Assembly (NCBI GenBank): GCA_902782125.1
Contig: CACZMA010000015.1
Span: 1-47,995, forward strand
Direction of reading: 5' to 3'
From: Oscillospiraceae bacterium
GTDB lineage: Bacteria; Bacillota; Clostridia; Saccharofermentanales; Saccharofermentanaceae
DNA: 47,995 nt
The first letter of the stretch is position 1; each line of letters begins with the position of its first letter. The notes below the pieces were generated by a model that saw nothing but the letters and a program-made list of their open reading frames with translations, did not search any database and was not told the DNA's origin. Below, piece by piece: positions 1 to 6,295 of the stretch. Position numbers and translations under genes: made by a program.

Positions 1-74
1 CCGGTAATAACCTTAACCCGATTATTCCATTGTTTCCTGATAAGAGCTTTCAGATATTTGTCGCGTTTTATCAT
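1..74 (-). CDS. AAA ATPase, DUF4143-type, N-terminal fragment (runs off left edge)
   Basis: The minus strand from ATG at 74 reads MIKRDKYLKALIRKQWNNRV and then KVIT before the window ends. This matches the opening of the ATPases that carry a C-terminal DUF4143 domain, where a short helix is followed by a KVITG(I/P)RR strand and the Walker A loop. A GGGAG ribosome binding site precedes the start. Only about 24 codons are present, so no catalytic motif can be checked. These ATPases are common cargo of genomic islands; their cellular role is mostly unknown. Confidence 0.6.
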   Translation of the reverse strand, partial: MIKRDKYLKALIRKQWNNRVKVIT

Positions 75-178
75 TTGAATTCTCCCGTTAGTTGGTCGCA
101 TATACGAGTAACTTCCGAAAAGATTATATAGGAACACCTGTATGTTTTCAACAGACCTCTTGATGCTCTATAGAGATT

Positions 179-271
179 CTACCCGCGTTCATCCAGAACT
201 GTTTGTGCTCTGTCTTGAATGATAGCAATAACCGCATCCAGTTCCTTCTGATCCAGGAAGTATGCCGGCAT
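179..271 (-). CDS. 30-aa helical ORF of unknown function
   Basis: A short frame begins MPAYFLDQKELDAVIAIIQD and ends at a TAG after 30 codons. The amphipathic, charged composition looks like real coding sequence. The purine-rich AAAGGAA abuts the ATG with no spacer, so initiation is doubtful. It may be a small protein or the leftover end of a decayed gene. Nothing else is visible between 75 and 358 except AT-rich DNA. Confidence 0.3.
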   Translation of the reverse strand: MPAYFLDQKELDAVIAIIQDRAQTVLDERG

Positions 272-358
272 TTCCTTTATTAATATTATGCTTTACCTTT
301 GTCTCATATACTCTTTATTTTCTATACGTTTTCTGTTATAGAACAACTCGATATAGAA

Positions 359-781
359 TCAATCATCATTAAGAAAATAATCGCTATTTTGTATGCACTT
401 ACTTAGCTTACGTTTCAGTATATCTATACAAGTAATATCAGATTGGAACCCAAATCTGCACATATATGCATCGCCATTATTCTGATTGAACACTCCTTCA
501 ACATTCATATGACCAAAATGCTCTGGTGTGACAGTAAAGTTCAAATCCTCATTAGAAAACACGCCTTTTCCAATTAATTCGTTGTTATTGATGATAAGGC
601 TCTTTGCAAAGCGCTCTATCTCACCTTCATATACATATAGTTCACTGCAATTTACACCTAGACAACCAGCAACAATGACCAGTTCACACTTATAAACAGT
701 CCCATCATGACCGTAGCCGCATGAATCAATTGGTTTTATCATAATGACATCTGTTCCGTTTTTACCGTATAAAGAAAACAT
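359..781 (-). CDS. Unknown 140-aa protein, possibly WapI-type immunity family
   Basis: The frame is open from 868, but the ATG at 781 has a strong AGGAGG at 787-792 with 5-nt spacing, so I choose it over the upstream start, which has no such site. The protein is compact and beta-rich, with no signal peptide or membrane segment. The pattern of a hydrophobic 'RFAKSL' helix, then a 'FTVTPEHFGHMNVEG' strand pair and a C-terminal DILKRKL helix resembles WapI-like immunity proteins, but this is a resemblance by eye only. It lies in the mobile region, downstream of and partly overlapping (if the long start is used) the small membrane protein gene at 849-1088. Function unknown. Confidence 0.5.
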   Translation of the reverse strand: MFSLYGKNGTDVIMIKPIDSCGYGHDGTVYKCELVIVAGCLGVNCSELYVYEGEIERFAKSLIINNNELIGKGVFSNEDLNFTVTPEHFGHMNVEGVFNQNNGDAYMCRFGFQSDITCIDILKRKLSKCIQNSDYFLNDD

Positions 782-848
782 GAGATCCTCCTCATTAATT
801 ATACTGAAAATGTATGGGGGACACCATCCGCTACTCCTAATATAATTA

Positions 849-1088
849 TTAAGAAAAATTATTTGCAAGTGTATATATAGCTAACGCCAAAACAACGAGT
901 GCTATAACTGTTGCTAAATTTGTAAATTTTCTTCTTTTAGATAAACCTACTATGCTGGAAACAATCAAGAAAAAGGAGACTGCATATAACGTTGCAATTC
1001 CGTTCTTTTGATCGATAGCATCGCTAACTACGATATAATTAAAGGCCTTTTCATGCATAGATAATGGGACAAATACATCTGAACCCAT
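849..1088 (-). CDS. Small membrane protein, 79 aa, two predicted TM helices
   Basis: The protein has an N-terminal polar stretch of about 30 residues, then hydrophobic helices around residues 33-50 (ATLYAVSFFLIVSSIVGL) and 58-75 (LATVIALVVLALAIYTL), separated by a basic SKRRKF loop. This is a hairpin membrane topology. The ribosome binding site before the first ATG is weak, so a start at the internal Met (residue 11) is possible. No family recognised. It is immediately followed upstream on the other strand by the hairpin array and sits beside another unknown gene, perhaps as a pair. Confidence 0.45.
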   Translation of the reverse strand: MGSDVFVPLSMHEKAFNYIVVSDAIDQKNGIATLYAVSFFLIVSSIVGLSKRRKFTNLATVIALVVLALAIYTLANNFS

Positions 1089-1106
1089 TCCGGCTTAAGA
1101 CTAGTA

Positions 1107-1148
1107 AATACCCCTACTTCATTCCGCATGTGAATAAAGAGGGGTATT
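1107..1148. terminator. Imperfect long stem-loop, possible bidirectional terminator
   Basis: AATACCCCT at 1107-1115 pairs with AGGGGTATT at 1140-1148, and the stem continues inward with CTT/AAG and ATT/AAT. There is no strong T-run directly after it. It is the first of a series of related hairpins and stands just upstream of the minus-strand gene at 849-1088. Confidence 0.45.
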
Positions 1149-1153
1149 AACTA

Positions 1154-1192
1154 CCCCCACTTAAAACAGAAAAAGTAGGGGGATGTTTTTTT
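1154..1192 (+). terminator. Intrinsic terminator, second hairpin of the array
   Basis: CCCCCACTT (1154-1162) pairs with AAGTAGGGGG (1173-1182, one bulged T), followed by ATG and a run of seven T at 1186-1192. This is a textbook rho-independent terminator in the plus direction. Confidence 0.7.
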
Positions 1193-1274
1193 CTTCATCT
1201 AAATTCTCAGATCAGGACTATACTTTTCCCCTACTTTTTTCCGTAAGAGTATAAGGAGGTGTTTTTATTCGCGG

Positions 1275-1604
1275 TCAAATTGTAAACATTTCAAGACATT
1301 TTTCAAAAACAGGGGTACATTTTCGAATTATCTTCCCTATACAAGTAAGAGAACTATTTTTTTGTTTCAATTATCAGGTTGTAATTCGCCAACTTCTTCC
1401 CGTAATTAGTAAGAGCACAATTTGTAAACACTTTGTGGCAATTTCCGAATTGAGGTTGTTATTTTTCTCTGTACTTACCTTAAGAGAATAGGGAGACTTT
1501 TTGTTCATCGGGAAATTGTAAACATTTTGAATTGATGTCATTTTTCAACCCCACTTGTTACCGAAGTTAATAGAGGGGCTTTTTCAGCTGAAGGGTTGTA
1601 AACA
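1275..1604. promoter_or_regulatory. Five TTGTAAACA-type motifs interleaved with the hairpins
   Basis: TTGTAAACA occurs exactly at 1280-1288, 1422-1430, 1516-1524 and 1596-1604, with a diverged copy TTGTAATTC at 1379-1387. Two copies sit in a dyad, AAAT-N7-ATTT (1275-1293 and near 1513-1528). A related perfect dyad is at 3421-3438 after the relaxase gene. They look like binding sites for an element-encoded regulator or iterons. No matching -10 elements are visible, so I do not call them promoters. Confidence 0.5.
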
Positions 1605-1697
1605 GTCACCCTTCTTACCGTTACAAGTAGGAAAGGTTATTTGCTGAGAAAAAGATCTTCCCTCAAAACAATGCTCCGGTCGGAAAGCAAGCACCGC

Positions 1698-1739
1698 GTT
1701 CGTGCGTACACGAACACCGCTTGTCGGGCAGAAGCCCGA
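1698..1739. other. Candidate oriT: two perfect stem-loops before mobC
   Basis: GTTCGTG-CGTA-CACGAAC (1698-1715) and TCGGGC-AGAA-GCCCGA (1724-1739) are adjacent perfect inverted repeats just upstream of mobC and the relaxase gene. This is the usual place and structure of a MOBP origin of transfer. The nic site cannot be fixed from sequence alone; it would be expected close to the second stem-loop. Confidence 0.5.
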
Positions 1740-1779
1740 ACCCACTTTGAGCAAATACACAAGAAAGGAGTGTGTACAC

Positions 1780-2091
1780 ATGAAGAACAAACGAATAAAC
1801 ATCAGGCTGACACAAGCAGAGTACGATGCCATTTCCGAGAGAGCAAAGAGGGCGAATTTGACTCTCACGGAGTATATAACGAAGTCTTGTCTGGGCAAAC
1901 AGATCTTCGTTATCGATGGTATCGAAGAGCTTAACAGGCAGCACAGAGCACTCGGAAACAACATCAACCAGCTCACCAAACTGGCAAATTCAGGTCAGAT
2001 CCGGGTTGTAGATCTCGGTGAATTCTTAGCTGAGTACGGGGCAATCGGCAAGAGCATCATCGAACTTATGGACCGAAGGAGGTGGCGCTGA
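1780..2091 (+). CDS. mobC: MobC relaxosome accessory protein (ribbon-helix-helix)
   Basis: This 103-aa protein begins MKNKRINIRLTQAEYDAISE, the typical beta strand and first helix of MobC-family ribbon-helix-helix proteins, and ends with a basic DRRRWR tail. Such proteins bind oriT and help the relaxase melt and nick DNA during conjugative mobilization. The longer open frame from 1702 is rejected: the ATG at 1780 has AGAAAGGAG at 1762-1770, and the upstream part reads through the oriT-like hairpins. Its stop TGA (2089-2091) overlaps the relaxase ATG, indicating translational coupling. Transcription must cross the terminator-like array at 1107-1645, so expression is probably attenuated. Confidence 0.85.
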   Translation: MKNKRINIRLTQAEYDAISERAKRANLTLTEYITKSCLGKQIFVIDGIEELNRQHRALGNNINQLTKLANSGQIRVVDLGEFLAEYGAIGKSIIELMDRRRWR

Positions 2092-3419
2092 TGGCTACAG
2101 TCACCCTCTTAAACAACGGAAGTCACAAGAGTTGTGACGACATGAACAAGGTTCTCGCCTATGTTATGAGGGAGGCCAAGACCTCATATGACGGCAAAAA
2201 ACTTGTCACCGGCATTAATTGTCCTGCTGATACGGCATACACAAACATGATGTTGACGAAGAATTATCACAGGAAAACTGACGGCCGAATGTACTATCAC
2301 CTTGTCCAATCCTTCTCCCCTGACGAGAAGATCACACCTGAATTGGCACACAAAGTCGCTGTCGAGTTCGCTGAAAAGCAGTTACCGGGGTACGAAGTTG
2401 TAGTCGGAACCCATGTGGATCGGGAACATATTCACTCTCATATAGTATTCAACAGCGTGAGTCTCGATGGTAAGAAGTACCATTCGGATCGTAATGACAT
2501 TCAAAGGTGGCGCAGCACATCCGATGAGGTATGCAGGAAATACGATCTGAGCATAGTTACTCCACTGCCGGCAGGTGGCATGAAGCAGCCGGGAACACGA
2601 GAATTCAGAGCGATCAGCAAGCAGAACAGTTGGAAGTTAGAGCTCGTAGTCATGATCGAGGAAGCCATGAGACGGGCAAAAAGTCGTGAAGATTTCATCA
2701 GATTTATGGAAGAACACGGTTACAAAGTGACCTGGACTGACACGAGAAAGTACATAACCTACACCACACCTGCCGGAATGAAGTGCAGGGACAACAAACT
2801 ACACGAGACAAAATTCCTGAAGGAGGTCTTAGAAAATGAATTCAGAATACGAGAAAGCATACTCAGAAGCCAAAGCAGAAGCGAAGAAGAATCTGATTAC
2901 AGCATCGAGGACAACACCATGCGTTATGGTAACAGAAGCAAACTGGAATGCACTGTTGAAGGCAATAGCCAAGGAACTGGAGTTGATGGACAGGGTAGTA
3001 ACGAACGAACAGATGCTCAGTTACGTCAATCAACTCAATCAGATATTCACGACAGAAGTAGCCTGGCTGGAAGAAAAGGAGCAGTCAATATCGAAAGATA
3101 TGCAGCAGAAGGCATCTTCCCTGACGGAGAGATTGGAATCACAGGCTGGGAAGATGAGCGAGCAGAATGCTTCGGACTTAGAGAAAGCGAAGAAGGAATT
3201 ACAGGAACAGATGCAGGATTATTCGGATCGTATGTATCACAGGATACTTCTTCCCTGCCTGATCCTAACGCTTTTAGCCTCGGTGCTCGTCTTATTGCAA
3301 ATGCTCTGACCAGCATTGATACAAATCCGAACAACCGAGAAGAACACAAAAGAGCGCCCAGAAGAGAGCGCAAGAACTATCAGAAACGTGAAGAACAAGG
3401 TCCGACGATGACCTTGTAA
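2091..3419 (+). CDS. Relaxase/mobilization nuclease, MOBP-type
   Basis: The 442-aa protein cuts one strand at oriT and stays covalently attached to lead it into the recipient. The relaxase fold is visible in residues about 1-200: an early Tyr-containing segment (YVMREAKTSY), the YYHLVQSF strand, and the metal-binding motif DREHIHSHIVFNSV. The ATG at 2091 has GAAGGAGG 8 nt upstream, so I prefer it to a GTG at 2082. The C-terminal third is low-complexity, rich in Ser, Glu, Arg and Gly, then basic. That third overlaps a second gene in another frame (2836-3309), which constrains its composition. It is coupled to mobC. The integrase of the element is broken, so mobilization may survive without excision. 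Confidence 0.85.
   Translation: MATVTLLNNGSHKSCDDMNKVLAYVMREAKTSYDGKKLVTGINCPADTAYTNMMLTKNYHRKTDGRMYYHLVQSFSPDEKITPELAHKVAVEFAEKQLPGYEVVVGTHVDREHIHSHIVFNSVSLDGKKYHSDRNDIQRWRSTSDEVCRKYDLSIVTPLPAGGMKQPGTREFRAISKQNSWKLELVVMIEEAMRRAKSREDFIRFMEEHGYKVTWTDTRKYITYTTPAGMKCRDNKLHETKFLKEVLENEFRIRESILRSQSRSEEESDYSIEDNTMRYGNRSKLECTVEGNSQGTGVDGQGSNERTDAQLRQSTQSDIHDRSSLAGRKGAVNIERYAAEGIFPDGEIGITGWEDERAECFGLRESEEGITGTDAGLFGSYVSQDTSSLPDPNAFSLGARLIANALTSIDTNPNNREEHKRAPRRERKNYQKREEQGPTMTL
2836..3309 (+). CDS. Nested coiled-coil protein with C-terminal membrane anchor, out of frame inside relaxase gene
   Basis: The frame encodes 157 aa and lies wholly inside the relaxase gene in a different reading frame. It has its own AGGAGG (2821-2826) 9 nt before the ATG. 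Residues 1-40 are charged helix (EYEKAYSEAKAEAKKN), 60-130 look like coiled coil (SSLTERLESQAGK, LEKAKKELQEQMQ), and 136-157 form one TM helix (ILLPCLILTLLASVLVLLQ). In ColE1-type plasmids mbeB and mbeD are nested in the mbeA relaxase gene in the same manner and encode helical accessory proteins, one of which anchors the relaxosome at the membrane. By analogy this is a MobB-like mobilization protein; no sequence family was confirmed. Confidence 0.65.
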   Translation: MNSEYEKAYSEAKAEAKKNLITASRTTPCVMVTEANWNALLKAIAKELELMDRVVTNEQMLSYVNQLNQIFTTEVAWLEEKEQSISKDMQQKASSLTERLESQAGKMSEQNASDLEKAKKELQEQMQDYSDRMYHRILLPCLILTLLASVLVLLQML

Positions 3420-3420
3420 G

Positions 3421-3438
3421 TCAAATTTAAACATTTGA
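3421..3438. promoter_or_regulatory. Perfect 6-bp dyad TCAAAT-N6-ATTTGA, candidate operator
   Basis: TCAAAT (3421-3426), TTAAAC, ATTTGA (3433-3438) starts two bases after the relaxase stop. It closely resembles the dyad at 1275-1293 inside the hairpin array, suggesting one regulator controls both places. It is directly before the ribosome binding site of the next small gene. Confidence 0.4.
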
Positions 3439-3450
3439 AGGAGAACAATT

Positions 3451-3558
3451 ATGAATAATAAGGATCGCAATTACTTGCACATTACTTTGATTACTTACTC
3501 CGATCCTATGGTTTCGGAGGGCTTATGCTTGGTCATAAGTAATGATCATTATGATTGA
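3451..3558 (+). CDS. 35-aa ORF between relaxase and integrase
   Basis: A frame beginning MNNKDRNYLHITLITYSDPM has a GAAGGAG 6 nt before the ATG and overlaps the start of the integrase remnant. It has no recognisable domain. Its position directly before an integrase fits a small regulator, an excisionase or a leader peptide, but 35 residues is short for Xis. The good ribosome binding site is the main evidence that it is translated. Confidence 0.35.
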   Translation: MNNKDRNYLHITLITYSDPMVSEGLCLVISNDHYD

Positions 3559-4257
3559 TAACGAATTGGTGGTACTATTAAAGCGCAACCCGGAAATCGC
3601 CGATTTGTTATCAGATATGACAAGCAAAAAAGCGAAAAAGTTGTATGTAAAGGCAAAACACAAACATGCGATTGCGCAAAACAATTCTGTAGGAAGCAAA
3701 TATTACGGATATTGGAGTACGCATGTCTATGTCGACGGTAAAAGAAAGGCGGTGCTTAAGGCTACCGAAGACAAAATCTACGATTATCTATCCATGTTCA
3801 TCGCCAGCAAGTCTTTAATTACGATGCGCACGCAAAACCAAAACGCCAAATGAGAGAAGTCGAATACACCAAGAACGAGAGAACAAATCCTAAGGGCGGA
3901 AGACTTATTCCCATAACATCTGAATGTCAGGAAGCTCTGAATATTGCAGAGAAGCTCCCTGGTAACTCAGAATATGTATTTCATCACCCAAACGGAAAAC
4001 CGATCTTGAAAGACTCATATCTGTACTACCTAAGACGCAGATGTAAGTCATTGGGAATACCAATCTCGAACAATCACGCTTTCAGAGTGGCATTTAATGC
4101 CAGACTTATTGAAGCAGGTGTAGACGGAAATGAAAGATGTCTCGTTCTCGGGCATTCAATGCAGACCAATGAACGTCATTATTCATTTAGTGACAGGAGA
4201 AAAGTGGACGATGTTAAAGCCAAACTCAATAACCTCAAAATGGCCTCAACAGCCTGA
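3542..4257 (+). pseudogene. Tyrosine integrase broken by internal deletion and frame change
   Basis: Two frames together form the two ends of one integrase. The first (3542-3853, 103 aa; ATG at 3551 is also possible) has the arm-type DNA-binding N-terminus with YYGYWSTHVYVDGKRKAVL. The second (3850-4257, 135 aa) has the C-terminal catalytic half, with HAFRVAF (box II His and Arg), LGHSMQTNERHYS (His and nucleophilic Tyr) and a basic tail. The middle, including the core-binding domain and the box I Arg, is missing, and the frames meet at an ATGA overlap. A complete integrase of this family is roughly 380-400 residues, so about 150-200 residues are gone. It cannot catalyse recombination alone. 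The short C-terminal protein might still be made. Confidence 0.8.
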
Positions 4258-4279
4258 AAAATCAATGTTTCAGAGAAAG

Positions 4280-4299
4280 TTTAGCCACATTTAGCCACT
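4280..4299. repeat. Tandem 10-bp direct repeat TTTAGCCAC(A/T), integrase arm-site type
   Basis: TTTAGCCACA at 4280-4289 is followed without gap by TTTAGCCACT at 4290-4299. Short tandem direct repeats next to an integrase gene and attachment site are typical arm-type binding sites. A different tandem pair of similar length occurs at 37023-37044 at the other island. Confidence 0.45.
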
Positions 4300-4314
4300 T
4301 TATTACAAAAATGT

Positions 4315-4348
4315 AAGGGGTTCAGAAAACCCTGAACCCCTTGATTTT
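4315..4348. terminator. Strong terminator hairpin after the integrase remnant
   Basis: AAGGGGTTCAG (4315-4325) pairs with CTGAACCCCTT (4332-4342), with a 6-nt loop and a T-rich tail. It ends transcription from the integrase and also lies just beyond the tRNA 3' end on the minus strand, so it may serve both directions. Confidence 0.75.
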
Positions 4349-4350
4349 AT

Positions 4351-4395
4351 TGGTGATCGTGAGCGGATTCGAACCGCTGGCCTACCGCTTAGGAG
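4351..4395 (-). pseudogene. 3' half of tRNA-Arg(CCU), probable attachment-site core
   Basis: Read on the minus strand this is the anticodon loop CTCCTAA, the 3' strand of the anticodon stem, a variable region, a perfect T-arm (AGCGG-TTCGAAT-CCGCT), the acceptor 3' strand and an encoded CCA. Upstream of the anticodon loop the sequence no longer folds as tRNA: the 5' acceptor strand (expected GATCGTG) and D-arm are absent. tRNA 3' halves are the usual core of integrase attachment sites, and it lies 93 bp after the integrase remnant. It marks the right edge of the mobilizable element. Confidence 0.75.
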
Positions 4396-4409
4396 GATAG
4401 ACGGGTTGT

Positions 4410-4437
4410 ATTATAACACAATTCTAAACCCTTGCAA
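4410..4437 (-). promoter_or_regulatory. Sigma-A promoter reading into the tRNA 3' half
   Basis: On the minus strand, TTGCAA (4432-4437) and TATAAT (4410-4415) are separated by 16 nt. Transcription would start about 8 nt before the tRNA half. It overlaps the stop end of nnrE by a few bases. It is either the original tRNA promoter left after a deletion, or a coincidence. Confidence 0.5.
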
Positions 4438-5061
4438 TCAAGGCAGTTCTCTGGTCTCCCCGATTATCTTTATCCCTATGTCGCAGTTGACCCTGGCCTT
4501 CATCGCTTTCTCTGCCACGCCGAGGAAATGTCCGTACTTATAGGTCCCTATCGAGACCGTAAGGTCCGAGATGACATAGAGATCGCCAAGACCCGTATCG
4601 CCGTTCAGGCCGCTGTTGATGTCTGCACTGACGACATATGCGGAAGATGCATTGATCTGCTCGATCGCTGATCTGGCAGGTTCTCTTACCTCACCTTTGA
4701 ATCCGGTCCCGAAGATGCAGTCCAATATGGTGTTGTACTTTCCGTAATCGCAGCTCCTAACCGTCCGCACGCCTTTACGGGCGCATATGTCGTAGAAGTA
4801 TCTGCCGTCGTCTGAGAACGAATCCTCATACAGGAGCACGATCTCACAATCGATGCCTTGATCTGCGAGAAGTCCTGCCACCACGAAGCCGTCGCCGGCA
4901 TTATTGCCCTTGCCGCAGATTATCCCTACAGGGGCCTTCCATTCACAGCTGTCGAAGATCGCCTTACCCGCCCTTGCCATGAGCTCTCTGGACGGCACGA
5001 GGTTCTCGATCGTCCACTTATCGCTGGCACGCATTACTTCGGTAGATACGCAGACAGGCAT
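4438..5061 (-). CDS. nnrE: NAD(P)H-hydrate epimerase, stand-alone YjeF-N domain
   Basis: This 207-aa enzyme interconverts the S and R epimers of damaged NAD(P)H hydrate so the dehydratase can repair them. The YjeF_N signature is clear: GKGNNAGDGFVVAGLL near residue 50, then the D(A/C)(I/L)FGTGFKG segment and a VSADINSGLNGDTG motif. In many bacteria the epimerase is fused to the NnrD dehydratase (about 500 aa); here only the epimerase is present, so NnrD must be elsewhere. Its AAGGAG ribosome binding site is formed by the last codons of tcdA, 3 nt away, so the two are translationally linked. It is the last gene of an operon starting with the ChW protein. Confidence 0.85.
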   Translation of the reverse strand: MPVCVSTEVMRASDKWTIENLVPSRELMARAGKAIFDSCEWKAPVGIICGKGNNAGDGFVVAGLLADQGIDCEIVLLYEDSFSDDGRYFYDICARKGVRTVRSCDYGKYNTILDCIFGTGFKGEVREPARSAIEQINASSAYVVSADINSGLNGDTGLGDLYVISDLTVSIGTYKYGHFLGVAEKAMKARVNCDIGIKIIGETRELP

Positions 5062-5064
5062 AGA

Positions 5065-5799
5065 TTACTCCTTAACGGCCTTTGCCAGATCGTTGATGAC
5101 TTCACCTGCTATTATCAGCCCGACCACGGAAGGAACGAAAGCAGTAGAACCCGGGACGGATCTTCTTGCCGTACCCTCAGAAGAAGGATCGCAGGACGCG
5201 TCTGCTGCAGGCGTTACGGGTTCCTCCCTGGAGTAGACGACCTTCAGCGAGTCTATGCCGCGCTTCCGGCATTCGCGGCGCATTACTTTCGCGAGCGGGC
5301 ATATCGAAGTCTTGTAGATATCTGCCACTTCGAACCCGGAGGGATCGACCTTGTTGCCTGCCCCCATCGAAGATATGACGGGAACGCCTGCCGCCTTGGC
5401 CTTCTCGATGATAGCGAGCTTGCCCGTAACGGTATCGATCGCATCCACGACATAGTCGTATTCAGTAAAATCGAACTGATCCTGCGTCTCAGGCAGGAAG
5501 AAACATCTGTGTGCGCGCACAACGCAGTCGGGGTTGATATCGTGCACACGCTCGGCTGCGACATCGACCTTGTACTGCCCGATGGTCTTCATGGTAGCGA
5601 TTATCTGGCGGTTGATGTTCGACAGGCAGACCACATCGTTGTCTATGAGATCCAACGCACCTATCCCGCTCCTCGCGAGGGCCTCGACCACATATCCTCC
5701 GACGCCTCCGACACCGAAAACAGCAACCCTGGAGACCCTGAACTTCTCCATGGCCTCCTCACCATACAGCAGCTTAGTCCTTGCAAACTGATCAGGCAT
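5065..5799 (-). CDS. tcdA: tRNA threonylcarbamoyladenosine dehydratase (TcdA/CsdL)
   Basis: This E1-like enzyme uses ATP to cyclise t6A at position 37 of ANN-decoding tRNAs to ct6A. Near the N-terminus is the nucleotide loop VAVFGVGGVGGYVVEALARSG, followed by the ThiF/E1 motif DLIDNDVVCLSNINRQ and later DAIDTVTGK. The C-terminal half has SSMGAGNKVDPSGFEVADI, the TcdA-type ending. Length (about 244 aa) is normal. I use the ATG at 5799; a TTG one codon earlier is also in frame. Its start overlaps the end of the GNAT gene by 8 nt, and it overlaps the nnrE ribosome binding site downstream. Confidence 0.9.
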   Translation of the reverse strand: MPDQFARTKLLYGEEAMEKFRVSRVAVFGVGGVGGYVVEALARSGIGALDLIDNDVVCLSNINRQIIATMKTIGQYKVDVAAERVHDINPDCVVRAHRCFFLPETQDQFDFTEYDYVVDAIDTVTGKLAIIEKAKAAGVPVISSMGAGNKVDPSGFEVADIYKTSICPLAKVMRRECRKRGIDSLKVVYSREEPVTPAADASCDPSSEGTARRSVPGSTAFVPSVVGLIIAGEVINDLAKAVKE

Positions 5800-6295
5800 C
5801 AATGTACATCTCCATATCCGTGCAGTGCCAGGGCCCGTATGGCGTGTCGATCATGTGTGAGCCGTACTCAGTGAACCCGACAGCTTCGTAGCAGGATCTC
5901 GCCTTGGGGTTGTTATCGAACACTCCGAGGTCGGCTCTTGTTGCTCCAAGCTTATCCTTAGCATACTCAATACCCAGAAGGAGCATCTGCTTTCCGCAGC
6001 CCTTGCCGCGAAGATCCGTGGCTACGATGACGAACCCGAACCTCACGGAAGTATCGTTATCAGGATCCGGATATCTTATGATGAAGTGTCCGATGACATT
6101 ATCTTCTTCATCCACTGCAGTCAGCGGGAAGAACCTGCCGGACTCCATTGCCCGGCAGTAATTGCCATCTATATCTTCTCCCGTGAGCGGGAACTTCCCG
6201 TAGATATCGGCAGACCATCTGTAAAGCTCCTCTTCGGTCTTTATCCAGCCTGCGATGATCTGTGCGTCTTCACGCTTATAGTCTCTTAATCTCAT
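5792..6295 (-). CDS. GNAT-family N-acetyltransferase
   Basis: A 167-aa single-domain acetyltransferase, using acetyl-CoA on an unknown substrate. The GNAT core is seen in FGFVIVATDLRGKGCGKQML (strand 4 and the acetyl-CoA pyrophosphate loop, R/K-G-K-G-C-G-K) and in the later ADLGVFDNNPKARSCYEAVGF (strand 5 and helix). The N-terminal MRLRDYKREDAQIIAGW is typical for the RimJ-like branch. Its ATG shares one base with the stop of the upstream ChW gene (TAATG), so the two are coupled. There is no hint of the substrate beyond the operon partners. Confidence 0.85.
   Translation of the reverse strand: MRLRDYKREDAQIIAGWIKTEEELYRWSADIYGKFPLTGEDIDGNYCRAMESGRFFPLTAVDEEDNVIGHFIIRYPDPDNDTSVRFGFVIVATDLRGKGCGKQMLLLGIEYAKDKLGATRADLGVFDNNPKARSCYEAVGFTEYGSHMIDTPYGPWHCTDMEMYIDA

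Larger units (their letters stand above)
1107..1645 (+). repeat. Tandem array of about eight terminator-like hairpin units upstream of mobC
   Basis: Approximate units lie at 1107-1148, 1154-1192, 1228-1267, 1331-1363, 1395-1423, 1468-1503, 1549-1584 and 1608-1642. Each unit has a pyrimidine-rich left arm (CCCCTACTT or similar), a loop that often contains TACCG or CCGTAA, an AAGT/AGAG segment, a purine-rich right arm (GGAGG, GGGAGA, GGGG, GGAAAGG) and usually a T-run. The units are diverged but share order and orientation, pointing towards mobC. The fourth and fifth pair poorly. The T-runs of most units are followed within about 20 nt by TTGTAAACA or a variant. The array fills an otherwise gene-free 690-bp leader. 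It could be a multistep attenuator, but its role is inferred. Confidence 0.6.

Noticed and set aside
1275..1604. TTGTAA as -35 boxes of a small-RNA promoter array
   Set aside because: No TATAAT-like -10 lies 16-18 nt downstream of any copy.
1107..1645. CRISPR array
   Set aside because: Repeats are not identical, spacing is irregular and there are no cas genes.
4351..4395. Complete tRNA-Arg gene
   Set aside because: The 5' acceptor strand, D-arm and 5' anticodon stem cannot be found up to 4440.
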